Below, in pieces: positions 26,687-35,062 of a DNA stretch of 64,000 nt; position 1 is the first letter of the stretch; every line of letters begins with the position of its first letter. Under the pieces are notes generated by a model that did not search any database, was not told where the DNA came from, and saw nothing but the letters and a program-made list of their open reading frames with translations. Made by a program: the position numbers and the translations under genes. The stretch is from Actinoplanes sp. DH11. GTDB taxonomy: Bacteria; Actinomycetota; Actinomycetes; Mycobacteriales; Micromonosporaceae. The stretch spans positions 246,213 to 310,212 of the forward strand of contig NZ_JAHWGU010000010.1 of the NCBI RefSeq assembly GCF_020873875.1, read 5' to 3'.

Positions 26687-26692
26687 AAGGTA
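26687..26692 (-). promoter_or_regulatory. -10 element TACCTT for the leaderless LOG operon
   Basis: TACCTT on the minus strand is followed after 6 nt by ATG 26680, the leaderless spacing seen for several genes here. Confidence 0.5.
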
Positions 26693-26875
26693 GTGCGGAC
26701 GGTCAGTACCCGGTGAATAACCGGCTGCGTTTCGGTAAGGGCATTGCGACCGGCAGACCTTTTTGCCAGATTGAAGCAACCGACGGTAGCCCTGCGACGT
26801 CTGTACAGTTACCTACCTCGACCACACGGCAGGCTCGGCGCCCGGCATCGGGTGCCCGGCGAAGGAGCAGCCACC

Positions 26876-27070
26876 GTGACGAACCGATACGAGCGACTGA
26901 AGATGCAGCGCCGCATGCAACGCCGGATCCGCCTGGTGGTGGAGGAACGGCGGATGGCTTTCGCGGCCCGAGAGGCCGAGCCGGCCGTGGACCCGGAGGC
27001 CACGATGGAGATTCCGCCACCGGCGCTGCCGCAGCGCGCCGTCGGACGCGTGGCCGTCCGGCCGGCCTGA
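26876..27070 (+). CDS. Small basic hypothetical protein
   Basis: The GTG at 26876 is preceded by GAAGGAG at good spacing. The 64-residue product has a highly basic helical N-terminal half (RLKMQRRMQRRIRLVVEERR) and a Pro/Ala-rich end. No membrane segment or known domain is present. It stands alone between the LOG operon and dapE and is followed by a hairpin. Nucleic-acid or ribosome binding is conceivable from charge alone. Function unknown. Confidence 0.6.
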   Translation: MTNRYERLKMQRRMQRRIRLVVEERRMAFAAREAEPAVDPEATMEIPPPALPQRAVGRVAVRPA

Positions 27071-27077
27071 GGAAGGT

Positions 27078-27107
27078 CCGGGCCCGGGAAGGAGCAGCCG
27101 GGCCCGG
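27078..27107. terminator. Hairpin between the small basic gene and dapE
   Basis: CCGGGCCCGG occurs at 27078-27087 and again at 27098-27107. Since the unit is self-complementary it forms a strong 10-bp stem. No T run follows. It can end the two converging transcripts. Confidence 0.6.
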
Positions 27108-27121
27108 CTCCGAGACCCGGG

Positions 27122-28192
27122 TCAGGGGGCCAGCCAGCGATAGAGGGTGGCGGCGCCGTCCCGGATCTTGCCGATTTCGACGTGCTCGTCCGGCGCGTGC
27201 GCGAGCCCCGGGTCACCGGGACCGTAGTTGAGGGCCGGGATGCCGAGCGCCGCGAACCGGGCCACGTCGGTCCAGCCGAGCTTCGCGGCCGGCTCGATGC
27301 CGATGGCGTTCAGGAAGTCCCGGGCCGGTGCGGCGTCCAGGCCGGGCAGGGCGCCGGGTGCCGAGTCGGTGACCTCGAGGTCGTACCCCTCGAAGACCTC
27401 GTGCAGATGCTCCAGCGCCTGCTCCTCGCTGCGGTCGGGCGCGAAGCGCAGGTTGACGTCGATCCAGCACTCGTCGGGCACCACGTTGCCGGCGATGCCA
27501 CCGGAGATCCGGACCGCGCTCAGCCCTTCCCGGTAGGTGCAGCCGTCGATCGTCACGGTCCGCGCGTGGTAGTTCTCGAGCCGCCGCAGCACCTCGGCCA
27601 TCCCGTGGATCGCGTTGACGCCGCGCCAGGCCCGCGCGGTGTGCGCGCGCCGGCCGTGCGTGTGCAACCGGACCCGCATGGTGCCCTGGCAGCCGGCCTC
27701 GACCGCGCCGAACGTCGGTTCGAGCAGCACCGCGAAGTCGGCCCGCAGCCACTCCGGATGCGCCGCGGCGACCAGGTTCAGGCCGTTGAACTCGGACTCG
27801 ATCTCCTCGGCCTCGTAGAAGAGGTAGGTGATGTCGTAGGCCGGGTCGGGCAGGGTGGCCGCCAGGTGCAGGGCGAGGGCCACACCGGACTTCATGTCGG
27901 AGGTGCCGCAGCCGTAGATGAGATCCTCGGCGACAGTGGACGGCCAGTTGTCGTTGATCGGCACGGTGTCCAGGTGCCCGGCCAGCACCACCCGTTGCGC
28001 GCGCCCGAGATCGGTGCGCGCCATGACGGTGTGACCGAGCCGGTCCACGGTGAGATGTCCGACCTGCCGCAGGGCGTCCTCCACACAGTCGGCGATCGCC
28101 TTCTCGTTGCGGGAGACGGACTCGATGTCGACCAGGGCGCGGGTCAGCTCGACCGGGTCTACCAGCACGTCCGGGGTAAGCGGGTTGGCCAT
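27122..28192 (-). CDS. dapE: Succinyl-diaminopimelate desuccinylase
   Basis: The product has 356 residues from ATG 28192, 6 nt after TATGGT. It is an M20 family di-zinc enzyme with ligands in AGHLDTVP, GCGTSDMKSG, FYEAEEIESE and LLEPT, and a late His in DPGLAHAPDEHVE. It releases succinate from N-succinyl-LL-diaminopimelate in the succinylase branch of lysine and cell-wall synthesis. The divergent neighbour dapD makes the succinylated intermediate two steps earlier, which supports DapE over other M20 deacylases. Confidence 0.93.
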   Translation of the reverse strand: MANPLTPDVLVDPVELTRALVDIESVSRNEKAIADCVEDALRQVGHLTVDRLGHTVMARTDLGRAQRVVLAGHLDTVPINDNWPSTVAEDLIYGCGTSDMKSGVALALHLAATLPDPAYDITYLFYEAEEIESEFNGLNLVAAAHPEWLRADFAVLLEPTFGAVEAGCQGTMRVRLHTHGRRAHTARAWRGVNAIHGMAEVLRRLENYHARTVTIDGCTYREGLSAVRISGGIAGNVVPDECWIDVNLRFAPDRSEEQALEHLHEVFEGYDLEVTDSAPGALPGLDAAPARDFLNAIGIEPAAKLGWTDVARFAALGIPALNYGPGDPGLAHAPDEHVEIGKIRDGAATLYRWLAP

Positions 28193-28198
28193 GTGCGC

Positions 28199-28204
28199 AC
28201 CATA
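28199..28204 (-). promoter_or_regulatory. -10 element TATGGT for leaderless dapE
   Basis: TATGGT on the minus strand stands 6 nt before ATG 28192. With the dapD element it makes a compact divergent promoter pair 67 bp between start codons. Confidence 0.55.
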
Positions 28205-28246
28205 CCGGGGCGTCATGAGGCAACCGCCGGGTCGTTGCGGGTCCGG

Positions 28247-28252
28247 TAGGGT
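28247..28252 (+). promoter_or_regulatory. -10 element TAGGGT for leaderless dapD
   Basis: TAGGGT ends 7 nt before GTG 28260. No ribosome site lies between, so translation probably begins at the 5' end of the mRNA. Confidence 0.55.
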
Positions 28253-28259
28253 GCGTCTC

Positions 28260-29207
28260 GTGGAAACAGCGATCTCGACTTCGCCCGCCTGGGGCATCGG
28301 CCTCGCCACCGTGACCGCCGAGGGTCAGGTGCTCGACACCTGGTACCCCGCGGGATACCTCGGTCTGGGCGAGGAGCCCGCCGACGCGCCGGCGCTCCCG
28401 GCCGGGCAGACCGGCACCAAGTTGCTTCCGGGCCTCTCGACCGTCGAGGTCCGTACGGTGATCAAGTCGCTGGCCGACCCGATCACCGACGCCTCCGACG
28501 CGTACCTGCGGCTGCACCTGCTCTCGCACCGCATGGTCCGGCCGAACGCCCTCAACCTGGACGGCATCTTCGGCAAGCTGGCGAACGTGGCCTGGACCTC
28601 GGCCGGCCCGTGCCCGCCGGAGCGGGTCGACGAGCTCCGGTTCCTGGAGCGTGCCGCGGGACGGCAGCTCGCCGTGTACGGCATCGACAAGTTCCCGCGG
28701 ATGACCGATTACGTCGTCCCGGCCGGCGTCCGGATCGCCGACGCGGACCGGGTGCGGCTGGGCGCCTACCTGGCACCGGGGACGACGATCATGCAGGAGG
28801 GATTCGTCAACTTCAACGCCGGTACGCTCGGCACCTCGATGGTCGAGGGCCGGATCGTGCAGGGTGTGGTGGTCGGCGACGGCTCGGACATCGGCGGCGG
28901 TTCGTCGATCATGGGCACCCTCTCCGGCGGCGGCAAGGCGAAGATCCGCATCGGGGAGCGCAGCCTGCTCGGCGCGAACGCCGGTGTCGGCATCTCGCTC
29001 GGCGACGACTGCGTGGTGGAGGCGGGCGTCTACATCACCGCATCCTCGAAGGTCACGCTCCCCGACGGCCGTGTGGTGAAGGCCATCGAGCTGTCCGGCG
29101 TGAACAACCTTCTCTTCTGGCGCAACTCGGTCTCCGGCGCCCTGGAGGCGAAGCCCCGCAAGGGTACGGGCATCGAGCTGAACAGCGCCCTGCACGCGAA
29201 CGACTGA
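28260..29207 (+). CDS. dapD: Tetrahydrodipicolinate N-succinyltransferase
   Basis: The product has 315 residues, the length of the actinobacterial DapD type. An N-terminal domain (LSTVEVRTVIKSLADPITDA) leads to a left-handed beta-helix with hexapeptide repeats (GTLGTSMVEGRIVQGVVVGD, GGGSSIMGTLSGGG, GANAGVGISLGDDCVVEAG). It transfers succinate from succinyl-CoA to tetrahydrodipicolinate. The substrate-binding segment MQEGFVNFNAGTLG is present. It is divergent from dapE across 67 bp. Confidence 0.95.
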   Translation: METAISTSPAWGIGLATVTAEGQVLDTWYPAGYLGLGEEPADAPALPAGQTGTKLLPGLSTVEVRTVIKSLADPITDASDAYLRLHLLSHRMVRPNALNLDGIFGKLANVAWTSAGPCPPERVDELRFLERAAGRQLAVYGIDKFPRMTDYVVPAGVRIADADRVRLGAYLAPGTTIMQEGFVNFNAGTLGTSMVEGRIVQGVVVGDGSDIGGGSSIMGTLSGGGKAKIRIGERSLLGANAGVGISLGDDCVVEAGVYITASSKVTLPDGRVVKAIELSGVNNLLFWRNSVSGALEAKPRKGTGIELNSALHAND

Positions 29208-29251
29208 TCAGGGCCCCAAGCGCGTCCGATCAGTCGACGCAGCGAGTCTGA

Positions 29252-30073
29252 TCAGGGACGCAGCGCGTCGACGGCCGCCGTGCGCACGGCGGCCGTCAGC
29301 GTCTCCAGGGCCGTTGATTCGATCCGCCAGCACTGCCAGTACAGCGGCACGTCGAGGTGCCGCCCGGGAGCGATCTCGACGTAGTCGCCGGCCGCCAGAT
29401 GCGGCCGGGCGTTCTGCTCCGGCACCATGCCCCAGCCGAGGCCCCGCCGGATCGACTCCTCGTACGCGGCCGCGGCCGGCACGTAGTGGGCCGGCGGCAG
29501 CGGCCGGCCGCGCAGGAACCGCTGCTGGAGCTCGTCCTTGCGGTTGAACACGACGACCGGCGCGGTGCTCAGGTCGGTGACGTCCAGGCCGGGTGCGGCG
29601 ACCGCGAGGAACCGCATGACGCCGAGCCGTTCCACCCGGCAGCCCTGCACCGGCACCCGGTCGGCGGTGACCGCGGCCATCGCCGTGCCGGAGCGCAGCA
29701 GCCCGGCGGTGTGTTCCTCGTCCTCCAGGTGCAGCTCGAACCGGACGCCGGGCACCGCGGTCAGCACCGGCAGGAACCAGGTGTTCAGCGAGTCGGCGTT
29801 GACCACGACGGAGAGCCGGGTGCCGTCCCGGGCCTGTGCCAGCGCCTCCCGTTCGAGGAGGGCGACCTGCCCGGCGAACCGGACCAGGGCCTGCCCGGCC
29901 GTGGTGGCCACGCACGGTTTGCCCCGGCGCACCAGCACCTGACCGACGGACTGTTCGAGCGCCTTGATCCGCTGGCTGACCGCGGAGGGCGTGACGTGCA
30001 GCGCCCGGGCTGCCGCTTCGAAACTGCCCCGCTCCACGACCGCCTGGAACGTGACGAGCTGCACCTGATCCAC
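29252..30073 (-). CDS. lysG: LysR family regulator of the LysG/ArgP group
   Basis: The product has 273 residues. The N-terminal HTH is QLVTFQAVVERGSFEAAARA with VTPSAVSQRIKALEQ; the effector domain follows. The GTG lies 7 nt after TAGCGT, so the mRNA is probably leaderless. In Corynebacterium LysG senses basic amino acids and switches on lysE; the divergent lysE homologue 70 bp away gives the same arrangement. ArgP/IciA names denote the same family. Confidence 0.92.
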   Translation of the reverse strand: MDQVQLVTFQAVVERGSFEAAARALHVTPSAVSQRIKALEQSVGQVLVRRGKPCVATTAGQALVRFAGQVALLEREALAQARDGTRLSVVVNADSLNTWFLPVLTAVPGVRFELHLEDEEHTAGLLRSGTAMAAVTADRVPVQGCRVERLGVMRFLAVAAPGLDVTDLSTAPVVVFNRKDELQQRFLRGRPLPPAHYVPAAAAYEESIRRGLGWGMVPEQNARPHLAAGDYVEIAPGRHLDVPLYWQCWRIESTALETLTAAVRTAAVDALRP

Positions 30074-30080
30074 ATAAGCA

Positions 30081-30137
30081 ACGCTAATGCATCCTCAGAA
30101 TCTTTAGCTGGAATGCGCGAGTCGGCGGCCGTAGCGT
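30081..30137. promoter_or_regulatory. Divergent lysG-lysE promoter region with candidate LysG site
   Basis: TAGCGT occurs on the minus strand (30081-30086, 7 nt before lysG) and on the plus strand (30132-30137, 6 nt before lysE). Both fit leaderless -10 elements of identical sequence. Between them GCATCC (30089-30094) and GGAATGC (30110-30116) form an imperfect inverted repeat suited to a LysR dimer, overlapping the upstream part of the lysE promoter. Confidence 0.5.
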
Positions 30138-30143
30138 CGAAGC

Positions 30144-30743
30144 ATGCTCACCTCCGCGCTCGCCGGCTTCGCCGCGTCCGCAGTGCTCATCATCGCCATC
30201 GGCGCGCAGAACGCGTTCGTGCTGCGCCAGGGTCTGCGCCGCGAACACGTACTCCCGGTGGTCCTGACCTGTGCCCTCTCCGATCTCGCGCTGATCTGTG
30301 CCGGCATCGCCGGCCTCGGCGCGGTCCTCACCGCCCGACCGGAACTGGTCACCGCGATCCGCTGGGCCGGCGCCGTTTTCCTGCTCGGCTACGCGGTGCT
30401 CGCCGCCCGCCGGGCACTGCGCCCGCAGCGGCTGGAGACGACCGGTCAGGCGCCGGCGACGCTCGGTGCGACGCTGCTCACCTGCCTGGCGCTCACCTAC
30501 CTCAACCCGCACGTCTACCTGGACACCGTGCTGCTGCTCGGCTCGGTGGCCCAGCAGCACCCGCACCGCTGGCTCTTCGCGCTGGGCGCCTGCACGGCCA
30601 GCCTGGCCTGGTTCACCGTGCTCGGCACCGGCGCGCACCGGCTGGCCCCGCTGCTGGCCCGCCCCTCCGCCTGGCGGGTGCTGGACGGCCTGATCGCCGT
30701 GGTGATGACCACCCTCGGCATCACCCTCATCGTGCAGGCTTGA
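30144..30743 (+). CDS. lysE: LysE-type basic amino acid exporter
   Basis: The product has 199 residues with about six hydrophobic helices. The family signature IAIGAQNAFVLRQGLRREHV stands in the first 35 residues, and a second NPxxY-like block appears as CLALTYLNPHVYLDT. It exports L-lysine and L-arginine driven by the proton gradient. Regulation by the divergent LysG is very likely. The next gene begins 35 nt downstream and may be cotranscribed. Confidence 0.94.
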   Translation: MLTSALAGFAASAVLIIAIGAQNAFVLRQGLRREHVLPVVLTCALSDLALICAGIAGLGAVLTARPELVTAIRWAGAVFLLGYAVLAARRALRPQRLETTGQAPATLGATLLTCLALTYLNPHVYLDTVLLLGSVAQQHPHRWLFALGACTASLAWFTVLGTGAHRLAPLLARPSAWRVLDGLIAVVMTTLGITLIVQA

Positions 30744-30778
30744 CTCTCCAGCAGGTCGAGACACCAGGGTGGGTCGTC

Positions 30779-31837
30779 GTGGAGAGCAACACACGAGGCA
30801 TCGGCGAGGCAGCCCAGGCGAGCGGCCTGAGCGTCAGCGCCCTGCGGTTCTACGACGGCGCGGGCGTGCTGGTCCCGGCCGTCGTCGACCCGTCGACCGG
30901 TTACCGCCGTTACACGCCCGCGCAGATCAAGGCGGCCCGGCTCATCGCCGGGTTGCGGCGGGTGGGCATGCCGGTGGCGGACATCGCGCAGGCGGTGCGA
31001 GACCTGGCTGCCGACCCCGCGGGTGTACGGGCGAAGCTGGACGACCACCTGGTCCGCCTGGAAACCGGCCTGGCCGACGCCCGTCGTGAGCTCCTCCGCC
31101 TGCATGCCCTGCTCGACCTGGAGGAGAACCTGATGACCCGGCTGACCATGACCACGGCCGACCTGACCGCCGCCCTCGACGCGGTCCGCTTCGCCGCCGC
31201 CGGCGCCACCGAGCCGATCCCGGCCGGCGTGCTGCTGGAAACCGGCGACGGGACGGTGACGCTCGTGGCGACCGACCGCTACCGGCTCGCCGTCGCCTCC
31301 GCCCCGGCCGGCGTCGAGGGCCCGCCGGTCCGGCCGTTCCTTCCCCTCGATCTCGCCGACGACCTGCGCGGACTGCCCGCCGGCCCGGTCACCGTGGACG
31401 TCACCGCGGACCGGGTGCACGCCCAGGCCGGCGGCACCAGCGTCGAGGGCAAGCCGTTCGCCTTCGACTTCCCCGACTACCGGCGGCTGCTGCCCGCGGC
31501 CGGCGAGGAGACCCGCCGGGTGCCCGTGGACGCGGCCGCGCTGCGCGAGCTGCTGGCCGCCGCGCCCGTGGTGGACCGGGAGCACGACGGTGAGGCGTAC
31601 CGTGTCTCGATCCTGGGCCTGGACCCCGCCGGAAGCCTGCGCCTGGCCACCGAGGACGAGTGGACGGGTGACGGGGGCCCGCACGTCGCGGTGAACCGGG
31701 AGTTCCTGCTCCAGGCACTCGACGCCGGCGGCTCCGGGCAGCTGCTGCTGGAACTGGACGGCCCGGTCCGTCCGCTGGTGGTCCGCGTGCCCGGGGACGG
31801 TGCCCGATTCAGCCTGCTGATGCCCGTTCGTCCCTGA
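30779..31837 (+). CDS. MerR-type DNA-binding domain fused to a DNA polymerase III beta-clamp-like domain
   Basis: The product has 352 residues from GTG 30779. Residues 1-110 are a MerR domain (IGEAAQASGLSVSALRFYD, then GYRRYTPAQIKAARLIAGLR) with its dimer helix. From about residue 125 the sequence resembles a DnaN sliding clamp: LTMTTADLTAALDAVRFAA, then LVATDRYRLAVASAPA, LPLDLADDLRGL and a final RFSLLMPVRP. The roughly 230-residue clamp part can hold only about two of the three clamp repeats. Bona fide clamps are ring-forming; this form probably is a ligand or protein-binding module. I recall similar fusions annotated in actinobacteria but know of no function. It may be cotranscribed with lysE. 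Confidence 0.85.
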   Translation: MESNTRGIGEAAQASGLSVSALRFYDGAGVLVPAVVDPSTGYRRYTPAQIKAARLIAGLRRVGMPVADIAQAVRDLAADPAGVRAKLDDHLVRLETGLADARRELLRLHALLDLEENLMTRLTMTTADLTAALDAVRFAAAGATEPIPAGVLLETGDGTVTLVATDRYRLAVASAPAGVEGPPVRPFLPLDLADDLRGLPAGPVTVDVTADRVHAQAGGTSVEGKPFAFDFPDYRRLLPAAGEETRRVPVDAAALRELLAAAPVVDREHDGEAYRVSILGLDPAGSLRLATEDEWTGDGGPHVAVNREFLLQALDAGGSGQLLLELDGPVRPLVVRVPGDGARFSLLMPVRP

Positions 31838-31928
31838 GCCCGGCCGGTCTGGTAACCGTTCAGACACAGTCCGGCACCGGTACCGCATGGAGCGCGGAAT
31901 GGAGTCGCCCTTCCGGCGGGCACCCGGC

Positions 31929-31934
31929 TACGTT
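31929..31934 (+). promoter_or_regulatory. -10 element TACGTT for the leaderless methyltransferase gene
   Basis: TACGTT ends 6 nt before GTG 31941. The upstream in-frame ATG at 31887 would ignore this promoter and has no ribosome site. Confidence 0.5.
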
Positions 31935-31940
31935 TCCCGG

Positions 31941-32690
31941 GTGCGCAGCAACCGGCAGGGGGAAGAGCTCAACGCCGCGGCTACCGGCGCCTCCATGACC
32001 GGGTGGGAATTCGCCTGGCTGGACGGCCTGGCCATGGAGTCCGAGCCGTCCTGGTCGTACCCCGGCCTCGCCCGCCCCCTGGTGCGCCGCTCGGCAAGCG
32101 TCCTCGACCTGGACACCGGCGGCGGCGAGTTGCTGGCCGAGCTGGCGCCGCTGCCGCCGCACACCATGGCGGTGGAGAGCTGGGCCCGCAACACCCCGGC
32201 CGCCCGCGAGCGGCTCGGCCCGTTCGGCGTGCCGGTGCTGACCGAGCTGCCCGCCGGCGAGAACGAGTTCGACCTGGTGCTGAGCCGGCACGGCCGGCTA
32301 CCCGCACCGGACATCGCCCGCCTGCTCAAACCGGGCGGCGTGCTGCTCACCCAGCAGGTCGGCAGCGACGACCTGGCCGACCTGAACGTCGCCCTCGGCG
32401 CACCGCCTCCGCATCCCCGGCGCTGGGACGCGGAGGTCGCGGTGGCGGCACTGCGCGCGGCCGGTCTGCACGTGACGGACGTCCGCGAGGAGCACCCGCC
32501 GGTGACGTTCCGCGACATCACCGCGGTGGTCCATCAGCTGCGCACGGTGCCCTGGCAGATCCGGGACTTCACCCCGCAGCGGTACGAGCGCGCCCTCGCC
32601 CGCCTCGCCGCGGCGATCCGGTCCCGTGGCGAGTTCACCGCGCGAGCGCACCGCTTCCTCGTGCAGGCCGAACGGCCGACAGAGGCGTAA
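31941..32690 (+). CDS. Class I SAM-dependent methyltransferase
   Basis: From GTG 31941 the product has 249 residues. Motif I appears as VLDLDTGGGELLAEL, followed by FDLVLSRHGRLPAPDIARLL and a post-core LLKPGGVLLTQQVG. These fit the Methyltransf_11/25 type. The acceptor cannot be told; the protein is cytoplasmic. It is a single-gene unit with its own leaderless promoter. The nearest relatives are probably annotated only as class I methyltransferases. Confidence 0.82.
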   Translation: MRSNRQGEELNAAATGASMTGWEFAWLDGLAMESEPSWSYPGLARPLVRRSASVLDLDTGGGELLAELAPLPPHTMAVESWARNTPAARERLGPFGVPVLTELPAGENEFDLVLSRHGRLPAPDIARLLKPGGVLLTQQVGSDDLADLNVALGAPPPHPRRWDAEVAVAALRAAGLHVTDVREEHPPVTFRDITAVVHQLRTVPWQIRDFTPQRYERALARLAAAIRSRGEFTARAHRFLVQAERPTEA

Positions 32691-33171
32691 GGCGCAAGCC
32701 TCTTTCAGGGGAATGGCCGTTAATCCGTTGGTGTCAGCCGGCCGGAAATAATCGCCGCCACATTCCGCGATTCACATTTCCGCTTCACGTTTCACCCGCC
32801 GCGGGGGCCGATCCGGTGACGTTCCGCCGAGGCCCCGCCTTGCCTGTGACGGCCCGGCGTGCGTAGCGGCGGATGCCCTGCTCCGGTGTGGTCGAGCCGA
32901 TCTCGCTGAGCGTGGGCTGAGAGCCACCTGAACGGGATCTTCACACCTGCGGGTTACGCGGATCGGCCCGGACCAGCGACCGATGTGAACGTAACAGGAA
33001 GTCGATATGGCCTATCGCCGGGAGCGGGCGGTTCCGCCATCTTTGTCGCAGCACCGGGAAGCCTCCGCGGCTCCCGGGACAACCGATTAACGACGCTCAC
33101 CCCGGTTGGTCGCTCGGCGATCTCCTCCGGGGCGTAGGCGCACGCTGACCCGTTCCAGGAGGAACATTCCC
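32691..33171. other. Long gene-free region before the surface-protein cluster
   Basis: These 481 bp hold no convincing frame. The left 100 bp is less GC-rich than its surroundings. An imperfect hairpin (CCGGGAAGCC 33054-33063 with GGCTCCCGG 33069-33077) lies about 95 bp before the next gene. AGGAGG at 33157-33162 is its ribosome site. A long structured leader is possible, but I could not match it to a known riboswitch. Confidence 0.4.
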
Positions 33172-33651
33172 ATGCGCAAGCTCACCAAGCGTTCCACCGC
33201 TGTCATCGCCGGCACCGCCGCTGTCGTCATCGGCGGGGGTGCGGCTTGGGCGACCGTCAACGGCTGGGAGATCGGCGGCTCGGGCACGGCGGAGGCCGAC
33301 ACCGCGTCGATCACTCCGCTCACCGCGACGGCACAGATCAACGGCAAGATCTTCCCGGGCAAGGTCACCACGATCACCACTTCGGTGAACAACCCCAACG
33401 AGTTCAAGGTCCAGCTCACTGGGACGCTCACCCCGACCGGCGCCGAAGTCATTCCGGCAACCCCGGCCTGCCTGAGCGCGCTGCCCAACGCGAGCGTCCT
33501 CAGCACCACGTTCCCCGGCACCCCGGAAGTCCCGGCCGGCGCTCAGGGCTTCTCGGTCAACTCGAACCTGACGGTCGGCAACATCCCGCAGGCCTGCGCG
33601 GGCAAGAAGATCAAGGTCACGTACACGTTCACCAGCGTGAGCAAGGCCTGA
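33172..33651 (+). CDS. Exported small protein with two-cysteine beta domain (cluster gene A)
   Basis: The product has 159 residues and starts at ATG 33172 behind a perfect AGGAGG. A basic start (MRKLTKRST) leads to a hydrophobic segment ending GGGAAWATVNGWEIGG. This resembles the SipW/TasA-like and other secreted-protein signals of actinobacteria. The mature part of about 115 residues is beta-rich and contains PGKVTTITTSVNNPNEFKVQ, a Cys in PACLSAL, a VPAGAQGF segment and a second Cys in QACAGKKIKVTY. The same order (PG, VxNP, CxA, CxGxxF-like) recurs in two later cluster genes. It is probably an extracellular structural or adhesive protein. Function unknown. Confidence 0.72.
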   Translation: MRKLTKRSTAVIAGTAAVVIGGGAAWATVNGWEIGGSGTAEADTASITPLTATAQINGKIFPGKVTTITTSVNNPNEFKVQLTGTLTPTGAEVIPATPACLSALPNASVLSTTFPGTPEVPAGAQGFSVNSNLTVGNIPQACAGKKIKVTYTFTSVSKA

Positions 33652-33710
33652 TCCGGATGCCGCGGCGGGGTGGCCCGGCCGCCCCGCCTCCTGCGACCTC
33701 GGGACAGTTC

Positions 33711-34193
33711 ATGGTGAAGAAGTGGTGGGCCGCGACCGCCTCGGCCGCGGCCCTGGGCGTCGCCCTCGTGGCCGCGGTCTCCGGCCCGCCGGAGGGACCA
33801 CAGGACGAGACCCTCGTCCTGGTCGGCCGCGGCGGTGACCGGAGTGGCGGCCGGATGCACTTCGAGTTGACGGGCACGCCGGTGCGCGGCCTCTACCCGG
33901 GAGCGGTCAAGCGAATGCGGATCACGGTGGACAACCCGCTGGGCTTCCGGCTGAGTGTGCGGAGCCTGAGCGCCCGGGTGACCTCGTCGTCGCGGCGCGG
34001 CTGCCCGGCGACGCCGGCGAACCTGGAGGTCCGGGACTTCACCGGCGCCCTGCCGGCGATGGTCGCGGCGCGCGGCCGCACCGATCTGGCCGGGTCCATC
34101 CCGGTCGCCATGCCGCTCGGCGCGACCGAGAAGTGCGCGGGCGCCCGGTTCACCATCGCCGTCAGCGGCGTCGGCGACCGGGTGGCCCGATGA
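33711..34193 (+). CDS. Exported small protein with two-cysteine beta domain (cluster gene B)
   Basis: The product has 160 residues from ATG 33711; an in-frame ATG at 33657 would add a Pro-rich start. The signal segment is KKWWAATASAAALGVALVAA. The domain repeats the cluster pattern: YPGAVKRMRITVDNPLGFRL, Cys in RRGCPATPANLEV, and KCAGARFTIAVSG. Its stop overlaps the next start (ATGA). This fits a paralogue of gene A that diverged after tandem duplication. Confidence 0.7.
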   Translation: MVKKWWAATASAAALGVALVAAVSGPPEGPQDETLVLVGRGGDRSGGRMHFELTGTPVRGLYPGAVKRMRITVDNPLGFRLSVRSLSARVTSSSRRGCPATPANLEVRDFTGALPAMVAARGRTDLAGSIPVAMPLGATEKCAGARFTIAVSGVGDRVAR

Positions 34194-34945
34194 GATCCGC
34201 CGGCAAGGCATTGCTGGTGGCCGGTGTGGTCGCGGCGCTCGGCGTGGCCGGGACGGTGTACGCCTACGCGGACGGCTGGACCATCGAGGGGCGGACCAGC
34301 CTCACCGTACGGGTGGCGAAGATGCCGCGCGGTGTCGAACCCAGCGTCGCCCGGCAGAGCGGCCGGGCCGTGGTGAGCTGGAGCGCGCAGGAGTTGGCAC
34401 CGGGCGTGCGGATGGATCACTACGTGGTGACCGCGCACAGCGTGAGCGAACCGCCCCGGCCGGATGTCACGCACACCGTGGCCGCTGCGGGCGCCGCCAC
34501 CGAGTCGGTCACGTTCCCGGCGCCCGAGGTGGCCGGGGGCGGCTGGCGCTGGTCGGTGGTCCCCCGCTACCTGAATTGGGCCGGCGAACCGGGCCGGCTC
34601 AGCGGCCGGGTCACCTTCCCGGCCCTGTCCGCCGCGGCCGCATCGGCCGGCCCGTCCGCGGCGCCCGGCCTGCCGCCGGAACAGGCACCCCAGCCGCCGC
34701 CCGCGTCCGCATCTTCGCCGCCGCCGCCCGCACCACAGCAGTCACGGCCGGCACCGTCCCCGTCGACGGAAGTCCCGTCCAAGGCCGTCCCACCCAAGGC
34801 CGTCCCGTCCAAGGCCGTCCCACCCAAGGCCGTCCCGGAGAAAGCTGCCCCGGACCGGACCACCGACGACCCCGGCCCGGCCTCGTCGCCACCGGCAGCA
34901 TCTGATCCGACACAGCCCGGCACGGATGCTGCCGCGACGGATTAG
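34190..34945 (+). CDS. Exported protein with fibronectin-like domain and Pro-rich repeat tail (cluster gene C)
   Basis: The product has 251 residues. A signal or anchor segment (GKALLVAGVVAALGVAGTVY) is followed by ADGWTIEGRTS, similar to the gene A cleavage region. A domain with fibronectin type III character comes next (GRAVVSWSAQ, MDHYVVTAHS, GGWRWSVVPRYLNWAGE). The C-terminal 100 residues are Pro/Ala/Ser-rich and include five KAVP-type repeats (PSKAVPPKAVPSKAVPPKA). These come from 15-bp tandem repeats at about 34778-34850. The tail looks like a wall-spanning spacer; no LPXTG sorting motif is present. Coupled to gene B by a 4-nt overlap. Confidence 0.7.
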   Translation: MRSAGKALLVAGVVAALGVAGTVYAYADGWTIEGRTSLTVRVAKMPRGVEPSVARQSGRAVVSWSAQELAPGVRMDHYVVTAHSVSEPPRPDVTHTVAAAGAATESVTFPAPEVAGGGWRWSVVPRYLNWAGEPGRLSGRVTFPALSAAAASAGPSAAPGLPPEQAPQPPPASASSPPPPAPQQSRPAPSPSTEVPSKAVPPKAVPSKAVPPKAVPEKAAPDRTTDDPGPASSPPAASDPTQPGTDAAATD

Positions 34946-35024
34946 CCCGTGCCACCGCCACCGCGCCCCAGTTTGCCGCCGTCCGATCGGGCCGATTCAC
35001 GGTCCGGCGGGCGGCGCGGCCGTT

Positions 35025-35062
35025 CGAGCCCTCGGTGCGTGGCTCCACATGCCGAGGGCTCG
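35025..35062. terminator. Perfect hairpin in the gap after cluster gene C
   Basis: CGAGCCCTCGG (35025-35035) pairs exactly with CCGAGGGCTCG (35052-35062) across 16 nt. No T run follows, as is usual for actinobacterial hairpin terminators. The rest of 34946-35294 holds no convincing gene. An imperfect palindrome around 35209-35228 (CGGATA/TGTCCG arms) may be an operator for the genes that follow. Confidence 0.5.

Noticed and set aside
32900..33000. TPP-riboswitch-like CTGAGA before the surface-protein cluster
   Set aside because: The second conserved block and stem order of the TPP riboswitch are missing; I could not fit this or another riboswitch class.
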